From the NCBI RefSeq assembly GCF_000346485.2, contig NZ_KQ976354.1, forward strand, positions 1,113,031 through 1,177,030: DNA of 64,000 nucleotides. The letters are read 5' to 3'. Position numbers and translations under genes: made by a program. Of this stretch, positions 62,297 to 64,000 are shown one piece after another; positions within the stretch are counted from its first letter, which is position 1; each line of letters opens with the position of its first letter. The stretch is from Scytonema hofmannii PCC 7110. Its GTDB lineage: Bacteria; Cyanobacteriota; Cyanobacteriia; Cyanobacteriales; Nostocaceae. Below the pieces are notes generated by a model. That model saw only the letters and a program-made list of their open reading frames with translations, was not told the origin of the DNA and did not search any database.

Positions 62297-62626
62297 ATGA
62301 ACGAATCAATCCCACCTATCATTTTACCACCGGCTCAAAATCCCATACTTGAGGGAGAGTGGTTGCAACTGCGCTTGCATCGGTGGTTAGATGAAGAATT
62401 TATCCCAGAAGCAGTGAATCAAAAAATTGCCCAAAGAGCTGCACAGATTTTTGTGCGCCAGCGAATGGAGGGGGAAAACGATCTGGGTTCTCTGGTAATT
62501 GCCATTGTTACAGAAATGCAGTCGTTTGATTTTTCCAAAAGTTTTTACGGAGAGTTTGCTATTGCTAACGCCGTCAGCGATTTACTCTTGGAAAGTTTGG
62601 GCATTGATAAGTGTTGCGGACAATAG
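62297..62626 (+). CDS. conserved cyanobacterial hypothetical protein, 109 aa
   Basis: The frame opens at a GTG inside a heptamer repeat (62249), so the ATG at 62297 (MNESIPPIILPPAQNPILEGEW) is the real start. The protein is helical, with LQLRLHRWLDEEFIPEAVNQKIAQRAAQIFVRQRMEGENDLG. Function unknown. Confidence 0.7.
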   Translation: MNESIPPIILPPAQNPILEGEWLQLRLHRWLDEEFIPEAVNQKIAQRAAQIFVRQRMEGENDLGSLVIAIVTEMQSFDFSKSFYGEFAIANAVSDLLLESLGIDKCCGQ

Positions 62627-62743
62627 AATTTTGGATTTTGGATTTTAGATTTTAGATTGAGCTTAGTTTTTAACTAAGAAGACTTTTAAAATTAAGCGTT
62701 ATCCGAACAATCCAAAATCCAAAATCTAAAATCTAAAATCTCA

Positions 62744-63046
62744 CTACCAGCTAGACTTAACCACCCCAGGCAAAAGACCTTCGTGTGCCCATTCCCGTAG
62801 GACGTTCCGAGATAGCCCAAAATCACGGTAAACACCTCTAGGACGACCCGTTAACCAGCAGCGATTGCGGTGGCGGGTGGGGGCGCTATTGCGAGGAAGT
62901 TGTTGAATTTGCCGATGAATCTCCAGCTTGTCTAGAGGAGATTCTGCCTCTTTGAATTCTTCCAGCAATGCTTCTCTCTTAGCAGCGTACTTTTGTACCA
63001 GTTTAGCGCGTTTTTTCTCGCGCTCAATCATGCTCTTCTTTGCCAT
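62744..63046 (-). CDS. rpsN: 30S ribosomal protein S14
   Basis: 100 residues, the zinc-free long form: [20 protein letters not shown] at the start and [37 protein letters not shown] near the end. It binds 16S rRNA in the small subunit head. It is outside any ribosomal operon, which is usual in cyanobacteria. Confidence 0.97.
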   Translation of the reverse strand: MAKKSMIEREKKRAKLVQKYAAKREALLEEFKEAESPLDKLEIHRQIQQLPRNSAPTRHRNRCWLTGRPRGVYRDFGLSRNVLREWAHEGLLPGVVKSSW

Positions 63047-63112
63047 ATTATTTGGTAGCTAACTTTTTAGACAAGATTATCCACATTATATAATGACATA
63101 AATAATGGATAA

Positions 63113-63150
63113 ATTTTGGATTTTGGATTTTGGATTTTGGATTTTGGATT
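63113..63150 (+). repeat. GGATTTT-type heptamer array
   Basis: About five copies of TTTTGGA. Similar AAATCCA/AAATCTA arrays lie at 15518-15546 and around 62630-62740. Confidence 0.8.
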
Positions 63151-63304
63151 GAGGAAGCCTTACCTAGACTTACTCTCACCTAACTATCTATTTCATTCTT
63201 TGTTCAAACTGGTGTAACTCGTAATTCATCATCGTATCAAAAATTACGAATTACGAGTTATATTGACCGAACCAATGACCAAGTATGTTTACCGATCGCT
63301 GATC

Positions 63305-63337
63305 GCTGGTCACTGGTCACTGGTCACTGGTCACTGT
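63305..63337 (+). repeat. heptamer STRR (TCACTGG)n overlapping the nth stop
   Basis: TCGCTGGTCACTGGTCACTG and further units cover the stop codon of nth at 63324. The final codons (Ser-Asp-Gln-stop) are written in the repeat. Confidence 0.85.
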
Positions 63338-63983
63338 TTGAAGAAGGGCAGAGGTCAGAGAGTTCACAAGCCTCACAGGCGGGCGATCGCGCTTTACAAA
63401 TGGCACGACCGTGATAAATGAGCCGAATAGACCAATTTTCCCAGTCTGGTTGAGGTAATAGACCCATCAAATCTCGTTCAATGCGGATGGGGTCGGAATG
63501 TTCGGTTAAACCCAAGCGTTGGCTGAGACGTTTGACATGAGTATCAACTGTTACACCAACATGAATTCCATAAGCATGAGCGAGAACGACATTTGCCGTC
63601 TTCCGAGCTACACCGGAAAGCTTTAGTAACTCCTCCATTCGCTTTGGCACTTGAGAACCAAATTCGCTAACAATCATTTGGCAGGCGGATTTAATATTCT
63701 TTGCCTTATTGCGATAGAACCCAGTGGAACGGACTAAATTTTCCAACTCTGCTAAGTCAGCATTCGCTAAGCTTACTGCATCAGGAAACTTACTAAATAA
63801 TGCTGGTGTCACTTGATTTACTCGCTCATCAGTACATTGAGCGGAGAGAATAGTAGCGACAAGCAGTTGTACTGGGCTTGCGTAGTTTAAAGAACAGGTA
63901 GCATCTGGATAGAGGCGCTTCAGGCGAACGAGAATTTCTATTGCCCGTTGCTTCTTTGATGACCGTTTGCGGGTACTAATCAC
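63324..63983 (-). CDS. nth: endonuclease III
   Basis: 219 residues. Helix-hairpin-helix LLKLSGVARKTA with catalytic K128, catalytic D147 in VTVDTHVKRLSQRLG, and the [4Fe-4S] cluster C196-x6-C203-x2-C206-x5-C212. It removes oxidised pyrimidines and nicks the abasic site. The last codons lie inside a heptamer repeat. Confidence 0.95.
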   Translation of the reverse strand: MISTRKRSSKKQRAIEILVRLKRLYPDATCSLNYASPVQLLVATILSAQCTDERVNQVTPALFSKFPDAVSLANADLAELENLVRSTGFYRNKAKNIKSACQMIVSEFGSQVPKRMEELLKLSGVARKTANVVLAHAYGIHVGVTVDTHVKRLSQRLGLTEHSDPIRIERDLMGLLPQPDWENWSIRLIYHGRAICKARSPACEACELSDLCPSSNSDQ

Positions 63984-64000
63984 TGGAATAACTTTTGTAC

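Overview
The window is chromosomal DNA from a cyanobacterium, most likely a filamentous Nostocales strain. The signs are abundant HIP1 sites (GCGATCGC), heptamer STRR arrays (TCACTGG and TTAGTGG types), a mycosporine (UV sunscreen) operon of the Anabaena/Nostoc type, several families of cyanobacterial hypothetical proteins, and a CRISPR repeat ending ATTGAAAC. The exact genus cannot be read from the sequence.

Layout. 1-11 kb is accessory: a partial RelE-type toxin, a fused 5-oxoprolinase followed by a DUF1445 (D-glutamate cyclase-like) gene, an alpha/beta hydrolase, at least three toxin-antitoxin loci (VapBC-like, ParDE, PIN/RHH), a class A beta-lactamase lipoprotein, and decayed partial duplicates of the oxoprolinase and DUF1445 genes. 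11-23 kb holds a P450, an M23 peptidase, tRNA-Arg(CCG), a CBM20-SGNH-DUF1796 fusion, an acyl-CoA synthetase and PBP2. 23-27 kb has a TnpB element with an amber codon beside a truncated AAA-ATPase gene. 27-35 kb has hypAB, a Uma2/DUF2281 pair, a MATE exporter, a luciferase-like oxidoreductase and cysK.

The most interesting region is 35.9-43.1 kb, a RiPP-type peptide cluster. A 53-codon gene at 40873-41034 (minus strand) encodes a peptide with a textbook double-glycine leader and a core of alternating Ser and Lys/Arg. It is followed in the same direction by an APH-like kinase, a HopA1-family protein and a C39-peptidase ABC transporter, with a divergent HlyD-type adaptor. Kinase plus HopA1 is the dehydratase pair known from class V lanthipeptides and thioamitides, but this core has no cysteine, so lanthionine rings cannot form within it.

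45.9-49.5 kb is the mysABC operon (4-deoxygadusol to mycosporine-glycine). No mysD or mysE is present, although a PhyH-type Fe(II)/2-oxoglutarate oxygenase lies 3.8 kb downstream. 50.2-51.8 kb holds a divergent SDR and HxlR-receiver fusion pair. 52.2-53.1 kb is a CRISPR array of 12 full repeats. Its only cas gene in the window is a cas6 whose 3' end is frameshifted. 57-64 kb is mostly housekeeping: def, ftsX, aat, rpsN, nth, plus a dead IS607-type remnant.

Non-coding repeats are a second theme. Two palindromic MITE-like families occur twice each, a two-hairpin element shows compensatory stem changes, and eight of nine heptamer STRR arrays lie directly at the stop codon of a gene.
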